Source of the DNA: Gnetum montanum
Taxonomy: Eukaryota; Streptophyta; Gnetopsida; Gnetales; Gnetaceae
Direction: 5' to 3'
DNA: 64,000 bases
Assembly: GCA_015680685.1 (NCBI GenBank)
Contig: MNCI01034026.1
Span: 830,277-894,276, forward strand
In this document: piece after piece, positions 47,966-59,064 of the stretch
Layout: every line of letters starts with the position of its first letter
How positions within the stretch are numbered: the first letter of the stretch is position 1
The notes under the pieces: generated by a model
Database searches by the model: none
Seen by the model: only the letters and a program-made list of their open reading frames with translations
Told to the model about the DNA's origin: nothing
Translations under genes and position numbers: made by a program

Positions 47966-48859
47966 NNNNNNNNNNNNNNNNNNNNNNNNNNNNNNNNNNN
48001 NNNNNNNNNNNNNNNNNNNNNNNNNNNNNNNNNNNNNNNNNNNNNNNNNNNNNNNNNNNNNNNNNNNNNNNNNNNNNNNNNNNNNNNNNNNNNNNNNNNN
48101 NNNNNNNNNNNNNNNNNNNNNNNNNNNNNNNNNNNNNNNNNNNNNNNNNNNNNNNNNNNNNNNNNNNNNNNNNNNNNNNNNNNNNNNNNNNNNNNNNNNN
48201 NNNNNNNNNNNNNNNNNNNNNNNNNNNNNNNNNNNNNNNNNNNNNNNNNNNNNNNNNNNNNNNNNNNNNNNNNNNNNNNNNNNNNNNNNNNNNNNNNNNN
48301 NNNNNNNNNNNNNNNNNNNNNNNNNNNNNNNNNNNNNNNNNNNNNNNNNNNNNNNNNNNNNNNNNNNNNNNNNNNNNNNNNNNNNNNNNNNNNNNNNNNN
48401 NNNNNNNNNNNNNNNNNNNNNNNNNNNNNNNNNNNNNNNNNNNNNNNNNNNNNNNNNNNNNNNNNNNNNNNNNNNNNNNNNNNNNNNNNNNNNNNNNNNN
48501 NNNNNNNNNNNNNNNNNNNNNNNNNNNNNNNNNNNNNNNNNNNNNNNNNNNNNNNNNNNNNNNNNNNNNNNNNNNNNNNNNNNNNNNNNNNNNNNNNNNN
48601 NNNNNNNNNNNNNNNNNNNNNNNNNNNNNNNNNNNNNNNNNNNNNNNNNNNNNNNNNNNNNNNNNNNNNNNNNNNNNNNNNNNNNNNNNNNNNNNNNNNN
48701 NNNNNNNNNNNNNNNNNNNNNNNNNNNNNNNNNNNNNNNNNNNNNNNNNNNNNNNNNNNNNNNNNNNNNNNNNNNNNNNNNNNNNNNNNNNNNNNNNNNN
48801 NNNNNNNNNNNNNNNNNNNNNNNNNNNNNNNNNNNNNNNNNNNNNNNNNNNNNNNNNNN
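47966..48859. other. Assembly gap (894 N)
   Basis: This N run is in C's 3' region. Frames reported across it are artefacts of reading N as open sequence. Confidence 0.98.
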
Positions 48860-49142
48860 AGTTGTGCTCAAATGTTTTTGCAAAATTTTATTTGTTACAA
48901 GTAGGTATTATAAGGACCGCGTAGACTAGGCAGTTGAACAAAATAGGAAATTTTCAAGAACTCACAGTACTTGGCAAAGTTGGCTGAATCTCTTTAAAGC
49001 AAGTCATTTGCAGTTCACATACAACGAAATTGTTACATTTTACACAACCACATGCCACAACAGCACACACACATGCTCACATTAACTACTGAGTTTATTT
49101 GGAGGTATCTGGGCCTTGGTGTTGCTAGAGACTAGCAGGCAC
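48860..49142 (-). other. Start of C's 3' untranslated region after the integrase stop
   Basis: This short stretch between the gap and the integrase end shows no domain or repeat that I recognise. Confidence 0.4.
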
Positions 49143-50330
49143 CTAAATCCTGTTCGAGGACACTCGTTGGCGGTCACGTCCCAAACGGTCGCCAACAATA
49201 TGGTTCATGGGATTCGGTAACTTGTTGCCGTTAACATTTGTTAGCTTGAATGCACCATTTCCATACACATCAGCTACCAAGAAAGGGCCCTCCCAGTTTG
49301 CAGAGAACTTGCCTACTGGTTCGCGAACGGCCTTGAGAACCAAATCTCCCTTCTCGATCAAACGTTGTTGAAGATTATGATGGTGATTCTGCCTCTGCTT
49401 ATCTTGATACTTTTCGATGGTATCAAGTGTCTATATTTGCTTCTCCTCTACTCAATCCAAATCCATGATCTGAGACTCGGTGTGTTGAGCGTCATTTATA
49501 ATCGTGGAGAGGACCATTGGCAAAGAAGGAACTTGTAATTCGAGAGGCAACACCGCCTTAGATCCATAGACTAGGCTATAGGGTGTACTATCTGTAGCTG
49601 TCCTACATGTAGTACGATACGCCCATAGCACATAGAGGATCTTTTCATGCCACCATCTCTTGTTGCTGTTGAGCATTTTCTTGAGCAGGTTGATAATGAC
49701 CTTATTTGTCACTTCAACTTGACCATTCGCTTGTGGGTAATAAGGCGAGGAAAAAGATTGTTTAATACTAAGGCTATCATAGAAAGATTTGGTTTCCATA
49801 CTGCTAAATTGTGGCCCATTGTCGGTCATGATAGTCATCAGGAGGCCAAATCTGGTTACGATGTTATCTAAATTGAAATGGCAGATTTGTTGAGATGTGA
49901 TCTTTCACAAAGGGATGGCTTCCACCCACTTCATGAAATACTCAGTGGCGGTGATTATGAAGTTGTGACCTGCGGAAGATTTTGGTGTGATAGGCCCTAT
50001 AATGTCTAGTCCCCATCGTTGAAAGGGCCATGTTATCTGAGTCGTGTGTAGTTCTGTAGGCGACACATGTATAAGGTTTGCGTAACGCTGACATGTATTG
50101 CATGTTTTAACCTTTGTAAGACAATCTTTTTCCTTGTACGGCCAATAATACCCTAAGCGACAAATTTTAGAGGCCATGGCTCGTGGTGCTACATGTCTGC
50201 ATAATCCCTCGTGAACCTCGCCAACTATACGTTGTGCTTGGTCTTTGTTAACGCAAGTAAGCAGCACTCCATCAAAATAGCGTCTACAAAGGGTACTATC
50301 TCATATGATGACGTACTACCTAGCTCGCTT
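49143..50330 (-). pseudogene. Integrase of element C
   Basis: The minus strand shows, in order, the zinc-binding domain (49905-50267) with VHEGLCRHVA...CNTCQRY and the core with WGLDIIGPI. The second part (49452-49838) has MTDNGPQFSS, YYPQANGQVEV, LYVLWAYRTT and TPYSLVYGSKAVLPLE. Last is a GPY/F-type module (49143-49361, NWEGPFLVADVYGNGAFKL). All three catalytic acidic residues remain. One residue is missing between the two histidines of the zinc site (H-x5-H instead of H-x6-H in B). A few stops separate the pieces. It would insert the DNA copy into the genome. Confidence 0.88.
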
Positions 50331-50509
50331 GCAGACTGCATCTTTTTGTGCACGTGTTAGCTCATGTGGTGGTTCGCCATGCAAGAGGTAAATTTTAATG
50401 TTGTCGTACCACTCTGGCATTCTATCCTCGAGCAGTGAAGATATTTGCGTCGCCTGAATGATAGGATCTATACAATCTGTTATTAAGGTGGGAAAAGTGT
50501 CGAACAGGT

Positions 50510-50910
50510 GTGATGGCACGCTTAAAGCTAATGTAGCCAGTGCATCAGCTAGCGTGTTGTCGTTTTGAGGCACGTGCTGGGCATCGGTTATTGTGAACTA
50601 TCTTAGAAGATCTTTAGCCATATCATAGTAGGGTTGTAAATGTGTAGCCTTGCAAGTGTAGATTCCTGTGATTTGATTTATAACAAGCATCGAATCACCC
50701 CTAATTACTAGGTGTTGAACATCAAGCTCTTTGGCTGTTAATAATCCCCTGAGGAGCCCCTCGTACTCTGCCACGTTGTTCGTACAATGAAAGGTCAAGT
50801 GATAAGCGTGAAGACGTACATCCTCAGGTGATAGCGTAATGACTGTGGTGGCATTGCCGCCTCTAGTAGTTGAAGCTCCGTCAAAATGTAGCATTGCTTC
50901 AAGGCCTGTT
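50510..50910 (-). pseudogene. Additional (Tat-type) RNase H of element C
   Basis: LHFDGAS, NNVAEYEGLLRGLL and HLVIRGDSMLVINQI lie in the open frame ending at 50598, and the last block TLADALATLAL is across one stop (50520-50573). All four catalytic acidic residues are kept. This second RNase H marks the Tat lineage. Confidence 0.88.
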
Positions 50911-52635
50911 AGAACAGGGCTTAGACTATGTACATGCTCGTCTAGAAATTTAGGCTCTATGGTTGCCTGACTGTCAATAGGCGATGTTATTAATTGGTCA
51001 GCTATCACTTGGCCTTTCATGGAAGATTGACCAACATAATGCAGATTGAATTCTGCCGTGATAGCTTTCCAACGAGCTATTTTACTACTTTCGTAAAGGT
51101 TATGCATAATAGTCCTAAGGATGTTATTTTTGCAGATTATGTTGACTTGGCTACGGAAGAGATAGTGTCTACACTTTTTGAGCGTAAATACTAATGCTAA
51201 GCAATTATGCTCTACTTCATTATACCTTGTTCCATATGCACATAGAGCATGACTCAAGTAGTATATGGGTACTTCTGACCCATCATCTCTCTTTTGACAG
51301 AGTAATGCAGCTAAGGCTACGTCTGATGTTGCGAGGTAAATGTAAAATGGTTGATCCCTTTGCAGTGGGAATACTATTGGCAAGCATTGAAGTTCTTGCT
51401 TGAAGCTATCAAACGCACGCTGAAAATCGTCTATCCATTCGAAATTAACCCCCTTTTTTAACAGATGTTGCATAGGGTGTAATTTATCGATTAATCTCGA
51501 AATGAACCGCTTGATAAACTGTAAACTCCCTTGCAATCCGCGTAATTGCTTGAGATTTGTAGGGGGTGTTAATTCAACAATGGCCTTGACCTTGTCAGGG
51601 TCTACTTGTACACCAGTTTTCGATACCACAAACCCCAGCATGTGTCTGATTTTGACTCAGAATACACACTTCTTTGGGTTGAGCCAGAGGTCGTATTTAG
51701 CACATCTTTTAAGGACTAAATCCAGATCCTCCGAATGATCTTCTAACCTTATAGACTTAACAGCTATATCGTCAACATAATCATTCAGTCTCCCTAGGAG
51801 GTAATCGTTAAAGATATATGTCATGGCTCGTTGATACGTAGCTCTGAAATTTTTTAAACTGAACGGCATCATGGTGTAACAAAAGGTCCCCCAGGGTGTC
51901 ATGAATGTCGTTGTCAACTGGTGTTCTGGGTTGATACGAATTTGATTATAGCTTGAGAAGCCATCCATGAAGGATAACAACGCATGCCCAGTGATTGTAT
52001 CCACTAATTGGTCGATACTCGGTAATGGGAAATTATCCTTGATTGTAGCTTTGTTCAAGTCTCGGAAGTCTATGCAGATGTGTATCCCTCCGGTCTTTTT
52101 GGGGAAAACTACAATGTTAGATACTCAGTCTGAGTAATCGACTGCGCGAATAAAACCAGCCTGGTACAGTTTAGTGATCTCATCACGTACTGCTAGCACG
52201 ACTTCTGGCTTAATTTTTCGTACTTTCTGTCTAACTGCTTTGATATGGGGATCTAGAATTATGTTTTGTTGTATTAACCTTGGGTCTAGCCTCGACATAT
52301 CTTCATATGACCATGCAAACACTGTGATGTTGTTTTGGAGGACTTTTTTTATGTTGTCATGTGCCTTTTGGTCTAGTAAAGAACTAACCTTAAGAGTTTT
52401 AGTCACTTTTATGCGTAACCACAGAGACCTCGCTAAGGGGGTCTTCGGTTACATCTCTAGCTTCCAGATCTAGAGTGTGTGTCGATTGTTCTAGCCAGTC
52501 TAGAGATGTTTCTGACGTGGCTATGGTTGCATCATCGAGGGTAAGTTTAGTTTCTACTAGTGTGGGATCAAATTGTCTAATGATTTCCCCATGTGGGCCT
52601 GTTAAAACTAGGAGCGCAGATAAAGTTTCGTCCAT
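50911..52635 (-). pseudogene. Reverse transcriptase and first RNase H of element C
   Basis: The RT extension starts near 52635 and shifts frame near 52400. RT blocks are AWSYEDMSRLDPR, EITKLYQAGFIRAVDYSD, FMTPWGTFCYTMMPF and the catalytic DYVDDIAVKS (YVDD at 51768-51779). An open frame of 347 codons (50598-51641) carries the connection, the first RNase H (FYIYLATSDVALAALLCQK, without catalytic acids) and the second RNase H. Only a few stops and one frameshift interrupt it, so C is younger than B. Confidence 0.9.
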
Positions 52636-53132
52636 TTGCCAATTATCCTACAAAATTGTCAAATATGAAAGTAATTAGAAAGATACTAAGTTAAGTGCTG
52701 TAAGTATTTAGCGTATAACGCTTGGGTTTGTCTAAAAAGAAAAAGGATGTGATGTGACGTTGTGAGCGTGAGAAGCTAATTGAATTTTGAACATCGTGAA
52801 CAGCCTGTAATTAATGTGACCTGATTATGAGGAGATAAGATGCAGTAGTTTAAGATCATTTCGGACCGTAATGCATGCGATATCTGTCACAATTAATGCC
52901 TTGATTTTTGGGTTCCAGCTCATACTGGCACCAGCATTTGGGCAAGTCTCGCTTTAATCAAGCGTCAAGTCGGTTAGTTTTGCATATAAGTAGGCAGTTC
53001 TTATCGAAAATAGGCTATTGGCTATTGCGAATTCAAATTTTCGGCTATCGCAGAGAGAAGGAGAAAGAGAAAAAGATTGCAGCATGTTATTTGTGAAGGT
53101 GTTCAGGTGTGAAGGTGTGAAGGACTGTAACA
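52636..53132 (+). promoter_or_regulatory. Upstream region of the antisense gene, with TATA-like box
   Basis: On the plus strand CATATAAGTAGG (52983-52994) lies about 145 bp before the antisense gene's ATG, a usual distance for a plant promoter. Nearby, TAGTTTAAGATCATTTCGGA at 52848-52867 is a single relic of the spacer repeat family also found on the other side of the gene (57380-57530). Promoter function is inferred only. Confidence 0.4.
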
Positions 53133-56100
53133 ATGGCGTCGAAGGTGAGAGGAAAGAATGCCAAATTGGCAAAAATCGACGAAGTACAAGGGAGCCTATA
53201 GTGTGCTTCGCAGGCCTTAGTCGAAGTGAGAGATGTCACTCCCCTGAATCGGTAGGCCATCCCTTACTTACTCGTATTGCTTCCTGTGATATGCTTTTTT
53301 GTTATGTTTATCCTTTTGCGTCATCTGCGTAAACTAGAGTTTTTGGCTGTAGACCTTGTATTAAAACAAGGGTTTAGATAACAGTATTACGTCTATCGCC
53401 ATTGTCTGAGACAAACCTTATACTATTACAAGGGTTTAGGTGATTTCGGGTCTATGGCTAAAGCGTAATTTTGTAAATTTTCCTATAGTTTAAGCATGCA
53501 ATCGGAATCTAGATGGTAACGTGTTTATTTTCTGTACAGTATCATGATGAAACCCGTCCTAATAATTTTGGATATAGTCGGGGTTTTATGTTGTATAAAC
53601 CCTATCGTACCCAATGTTCCTCCCCCTCAGACTCGGTTGCAGGGGAAGGCTATATGGTTTTGGAAGGGTGTGCTGGAGTTTTTTCAGTTTTTGTTGCGTA
53701 ACTACAGTATTATTGTGTGGTCGCATTTGTCGGGGGATGTGGCTGGAGCTATTTTGGAACATCTGTTAGTCAGTTCTACGCAGGGTGTCCTGGCTTTCCT
53801 GACAGATGGGGCTATTGATACTGGTCGTCCTCAAGATCTCGAACTTAGCGCCAAAGGATTGAGGTGCTTAAGTTGGATCTGGGAGATGCCCAGATTTAAC
53901 TGTTATCATGCGTATAATACTTTGTTCGTGGCTTATCATGTCTCGACTTACTTTCATAATCCCCCAGGCATAGTGTATTATTCGGGCGGGTAAGTTGTTT
54001 TATTGGCGGTATTTTTATTATGTTTTGTAATGTCTGAATTTGTAAAGCATAGGATAGTAATGTGTTATATGATATAGGTTCTTCATCAACGAAAATGGGT
54101 TAGTAGGCAATAATGATACATTGACCTAGACCGAAACGACAATAAATGAGTTTACGTCCACTAGCAACGTACGCGCCAGTGTAATGGGGCAAATGACCTT
54201 TGACATTCCTGAGTATCCCACCCGTTATGCTGATTCCTTAAAAAATTGTCAGAATCTCGGGTGGTTACATGAGGAATGGACTTTGAACCCATCCCTCACC
54301 CTCGCAGACGTGCAAAGGAAGCTCCCTCCATTTCCTTTGCCATTTGGACTTGGTAAGGTTTTGTCGCTGCTATTAGTTACAAGATATTACATTTTTTTTT
54401 GTTTTGAAATGTTGCGTAACAGTGTTTTCGCTGTCTTGACATATGCCTTGTGTTATCAATCAAGGAATCCTGAGAGATTACAATCACGATTTCCGACCGT
54501 GAGGTGAACACCCTCCTCTTCCATTATGGTGACATAAAGGAAGTACAACACTGGCTCAGCCACACGGTGGCCCCAGTTGCATTGGTCACCAAGCTATGGA
54601 AAGCGAGGCTGATGCATTTATTCCTGACCATAACCCCTGATGTCCCTACAAGCGAAATGTTAACCCTGGTTAACTCCTTTAGCAAGGGGGCTGAACGTTT
54701 TTGCACATGCCTGTGTCACATGCGTGTAAACTTTGATATCGACACTCAGCTGTTTACTAACCTCTTCGGCGTCCCCTCTGATGGTCTTCCCATAGAGGAA
54801 AAATCGAGGAGAAGCGTCAAATGTCAGGAAGAGCTGGAGGAGTGGTTGGGGACTAAGAAGGAAACCAAGAGGATCCCTTGTGAAAAGATCAAATTAGAGG
54901 TCGCCAAGACTATTTATCCCCTCTTCCGAGCTTGAGCTTTTCCCAAAACACTCTCATAGGGGAAGTTCTTTACTATAGAATAAGCCCGTATTATGTGAGA
55001 GGTGATGGAGGAAGGGACCCAATTTGACTGGGCAAGCTATTTCACTGAGGGGTTACACACTGAAATGATCAGGCTCCGCCAAAAGCTCGAGTCTCGTTTC
55101 AGTGTGCACTTCACCTTCTTCATAGCTTTCCTCCGGTGTTTTGCTGAATTTTTGGTTGTCCAGAGGAATGGGGTCTGGGTGCTATAGGACCAAGACCAGT
55201 TATCCAAACCCTGGATTTCTCATCTCTTTGGCACTACCCGGTCACAGGATCCTCTGGAGGGAATTGAGGAGTCGCTGTCTATAACTACTAGGGATTTGGC
55301 GGTACCTCGAATGCGGGGCCCTAACAGCGTAGGTGGGGCACTTCCTACTTACATCGGTAATGTGTCACGAGGGAAGTGTCTGGCTACAGAGATAGTAGAC
55401 ACCTCGGTTCAGTGTAAAAGGCCTCGCCTAACCGAGTCGCCTGCGGAACCAGCAGGTGGCACAGATAGAACTATGCAAGTCAAGGTTCAACGGAGTAAAC
55501 CTTTGCCTGGTAAGCATAAAGACATAGTGAAAGTTATGGCAATTATTGTATTACACAGCTTTATTCAGGGTATTCTGAATCATTTAAATGTATTATGTGG
55601 CATGAACAGGGAGACCTACAGAACGGTTGACCCCTGAAACAGGGGCAGTGGTATTATGGCGTGGGGAAGGGGCCCCAGTTTTGGAAGAGGAGGCCCCGGC
55701 TGTTAGAATAAGTGACGCACAAACCCTTGTGCGCGAGGAGAGAGAGAAGGCGGAAAATGTTGACACACTCCCCACTGTAATAGGCAGAGGTAATTAGTGT
55801 ATTAGAATTTTTAAGGAATTCTGTTAATAACTAGAAATTTTGACTTAATTATGCTATAGATGAATGAGGTGCATCCCCATCCGCCGTTGTAAGCAGAGTG
55901 TGGGGGGAATTCCCTAATAAGTTTGCCTTCATGGAAGGCGTTGTCAGTGATATGATCGAGCACCTCTAGCACGTCGATCCTAGGGCTGGTATGTTACTGC
56001 TATAATACGCTTATTTTATTATAAGATTATAATTTTTATTTACATTTGATAATATTTGTTGTCAGGAGCTCGCCTTCGATGGGACCCTACGGAGCCCATT

Positions 56101-57195
56101 GACTTGGACACAGTAGAGCCTTCATTGGACGGCGCGATCGTGCCACGCAACATTTACGAGGAAATGCCTAAATGTGCATTACGCTTGACCCGCTCCTTGT
56201 GGGAGAGTCAAAACGTCAATGAAGACCTCTGGAAGAGGCTGTAGAGGTCAGAGAAGGAAAGGATGTCTCTGACCAAAGAGTTCAGAGACTTAAGATCGTG
56301 ATGTGAATTCCTGTAGGCGTGAGGAACGGATGAAGAGGACTGATGTACGACTGTTATTGACTACGCTCACTACTGGACCATGGTCAGAAACAGTGTACAA
56401 ACTAGTCGCGAATTGGTGGAGCAAAGGATGCAAATAGAGCTCTTGGCCCAGAAGAACCAAGACTGGAAGGACTTTTGCGCAAGTGTCTAAGAGTGGGGGA
56501 AGAAAGAAAAAGATGATAAGCATCTATATAAGCAAGAAAGTATCGCTTATCGTCAGCACTACCGAGATTCTGCCGTTAAAGCTCAATCTTTGCGGGTGTT
56601 CCTCGATGTCATTGGTGCATCTAAGGCCTTCGAGAAGTTCCAGGAGTAGGTGATGGTAAGCGCGTCCCCAGAAAGGGAAATTACTCTTCCCGGGGAAGAG
56701 ACTACAGTCCCTACTTTCTTCCTCGAACCACCCCGATGGACTAGTATGGAGAAGGGGAAGGTGAAGGCTGGAACTAATCTGGGAGATGGAGCTTGGTCTG
56801 AGTTAACCGAATACGAAATTATGCAACGCATGTGGGTCGGTTTAGACCAACTCCCCTTTGCTGCGGATGCAGGACCATCGCGAGTAAGTTTGAATGTTAT
56901 TGAATTTAAATTTTTTGATTTGTTTCATCATGATTTTTGCTTATGTATTTACTGTATGTAGGTACAGGGAGTGGATGAAAAAGGTGGACAGGATGAGGAG
57001 CATGTTCAGGAAGACAAGTGTAATGACGCAGACCATCCTCTTGGGGAACCAGTGTTAGTGCAAGAACCCTATGAAGATGACATTCCTCATGAAGGAATAC
57101 TCCCTAAAAGGGACGACCCATTCAAGGATGATTTGTTAGGCTTAGAGGCGGACCTAAGGGATATAGGCGATAGTGGTACTAGGGGGGATGCGTAA
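53133..57195 (+). pseudogene. Eight-exon antisense gene inside element C, with FCP1-like HAD domain
   Basis: The best model has exons 53133-53251, 53540-53989, 54078-54352, 54465-55509, 55610-55789, 55860-55988, 56066-56883 and 56962-57195. All seven introns (70-288 bp) are GT-AG. Phases join correctly throughout except for one apparent 1-nt insertion near 54478 in exon 4. Exon total, less that base, is 3249 nt, giving 1082 codons and a stop. The start has the plant context AACAATGGC. Exons 2-3 resemble plant FCP1-like HAD phosphatases: KPVLIILDIVGVLC, FWKGVLEFFQFLLRNYSIIV, LSAKGLRCLSWIWE and NTLFVAYHVSTYFHNPPG. The usual acidic residues of the last block (NTLLxDDSP) are AY here, so catalysis is unlikely. 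Exon 4 has an unrecognised domain (DTQLFTNLFGVPSDGLPI). Exon 7 looks coiled-coil and exon 8 is acidic. Scattered in-frame stops show this copy is dead. Confidence 0.75.
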
Positions 57196-57379
57196 TTGTG
57201 ATTTACGCATGGTTTTATTTATGAAGTTGAACAATGGAAATATGAATGTTGGCATGATTAATCATGAGATTTTCTTTATGGTTTTTTTATTTTATGTTTA
57301 ATTTTATGTCTTTATTTATACAAAGCGTAAAAAGAATTGTTAAAAATTTTGGACAGGTTGCGTTATTATGACTGTAGAA

Positions 57380-57530
57380 TGGAGTTGCTAGTTTAAGGCC
57401 ATTGCGGGCCGTCACATAGCATTTGTGTAAGATATAAAAGAATTTGCTAGTTTTAGGCCATTGCGGGCCTTTACTAGTTTTAGACCATTACGGGCCATCA
57501 CTAGTTTTAGGCCATTGCGGGCCATCTACG
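57380..57530 (+). repeat. Spacer repeats TAGTTTTAGGCCATTGCGGGCC in element C
   Basis: Four or more units (GCTAGTTTTAGGCCATTGCG then GGCC) lie between the antisense gene's stop and the protease. Read on the minus strand they give GGCCCGCAATGGCCTAAAAC then TAGC, the same unit as B's spacer array (AATGGCCTAAAACTAGC) in the same place between protease and RT. Confidence 0.85.
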
Positions 57531-57856
57531 TACATCATGGAATGTAATTGGTAAAAGTGTGCATGTTTGCGTAATTGTACTAATATGACTAATAGAAGTC
57601 AAGAAACATAAATGGCGTAAACTGGGAAATGTACATGGCGTAATGGATAGAAAGCGTAAATATATGTATATTAAAGAAAAATGATAGCCAAATTTGATAA
57701 GCGTAAGTGGAAAGACTAGTAAAAGTGTAACGATGCGCGTAAATACCACTCAGGTCAATTGCTAGCTCGTAATTGTTTCTTGATGGCCTTTACGTTCAGT
57801 GGTGCGTAAGGGCAAGGAGGTTTATGGCCTGACTCTTCCACATCTTCCTCTTCTCC

Positions 57857-58546
57857 CTAAAATGGTAGGTCTGCCCAGGCTAGGCTGTCATCATTCATTT
57901 CGACTTGTTCAGGAATTCGGACATGGGTTTGATCTTCGGGCATTTCGATCTCCGAACCCCGTTCTTCTTCGATGTTATTGACAGTCCTAGGAGTTATTTC
58001 ATAACCATGTATTACTACCTCTCCCCCCTCATAAGGGAGGTGTATCTCTTGGTGTATTGGTGATGAAACTGCCCTCAATTGGGCTAGCCAGGACCTCCCT
58101 AGGATCAAGTTGAAACCGGGCATCTCCTCGACAATGATAAATGTGGCGTCTATTGGGAATTGATCCCCTGCCACAAATTTGATATGCACCATTCCTTTGA
58201 CTTGAACCCATGCCCCATTGAACAACTTTAGGCACGATGTCGTTGTAGGGATGATCTGGTCGACCAGGCCCAACTTATCCACTATAGGATAAGGGATGAC
58301 ATTCGTAGCTGCGCCATCATCAACGTGTACCCTCCAGATCCGATGTTGACCAACCCGGATGGTGATAAACATGGGTTCTATCGTTACTCGATCTTTCTCG
58401 GGATAATCTTTGATGGATTCATCGTGAAAGGTCAAAGGGGTTGGTTTAGGTTGCTCAGCGGCCGGAGGAAGCATGACAGCATGTATCGCTTCCTCTTCCG
58501 TTGGTAAGCCTTCATCCACAGGTATGGATGTCAGCATATGGACCAT
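57857..58546 (-). CDS. Retropepsin (protease) region of element C, open
   Basis: This is an open 229-codon frame, the best-preserved coding part of C. The active-site block is VHVDDGAATNVI (Asp at about residue 76), the second block is EEMPGFNLILGRSWLAQLRA (about 141-160), and the C-terminus is acidic. It would be part of a Gag-Pol precursor and cut it. The start is probably not a true initiation codon, since the frame is expected to join gag. It is close to B's protease at 33621-34401. No pol follows directly: the 5.2-kb spacer with the antisense gene comes next. Confidence 0.85.
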   Translation of the reverse strand: MVHMLTSIPVDEGLPTEEEAIHAVMLPPAAEQPKPTPLTFHDESIKDYPEKDRVTIEPMFITIRVGQHRIWRVHVDDGAATNVIPYPIVDKLGLVDQIIPTTTSCLKLFNGAWVQVKGMVHIKFVAGDQFPIDATFIIVEEMPGFNLILGRSWLAQLRAVSSPIHQEIHLPYEGGEVVIHGYEITPRTVNNIEEERGSEIEMPEDQTHVRIPEQVEMNDDSLAWADLPF

Positions 58547-59064
58547 AGCCTCACGGTGCTTTTAAGATGTCATAAGCAAGTCATAGAGGCTCAGTGTTGT
58601 GTTCTTCTATTTCAGAGCTTGCTTGACTTGAGTAAATGCGTTGAGAAGGTCCTGTTCTCTACTGGGTTGCTTATCACCTCTGTCCTCTTCTATTTTCCCT
58701 AAGAGACGGATTTCTCGGGGCAGACTAGCGTCAGTTGGAGGGTTATGTTTCTTCTTGCTGAGAGGAGGTGGCTGTGTTTCTATACCCTTGTCTTGCCCAT
58801 AAGATGCAGGTGCAAGGATAGAGGCCAGGGGCCTAGGCTTAGCGAAGCCTAGCGTAGAGTGGTTTTTGGTGGCATTAATTGACGCATCTCCTTCCTTTTT
58901 TTATTTGGTGGCGGCTGGTGGTTTTGGTTAGAAGCTTGCCCCTGCGTAAAAGGAGCGGCCAATGGTTTTGGTACGCTAAGGATAAAGGGCACCTTAGGAG
59001 TAGGTGCGAGCGTGACCGCAGCTTTATTGTTAACGTGAGACTGAGTTATAGCTGGAGAGGGTGC
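58547..59064 (-). pseudogene. Linker between gag and protease of element C
   Basis: This stretch corresponds to B's 33025-33620. Short minus-strand frames are rich in Pro, Ser and Lys with stops between them, including a part like LLGKIEEDRGDKQ that matches LLGQIKEEKGGKQ in B. It joins the gag C-terminus to the protease. Confidence 0.6.

Noticed and set aside
47927-48929. Three long open frames (over 300 codons)
   Set aside because: They consist almost entirely of the N run at 47966-48859 and carry no sequence.
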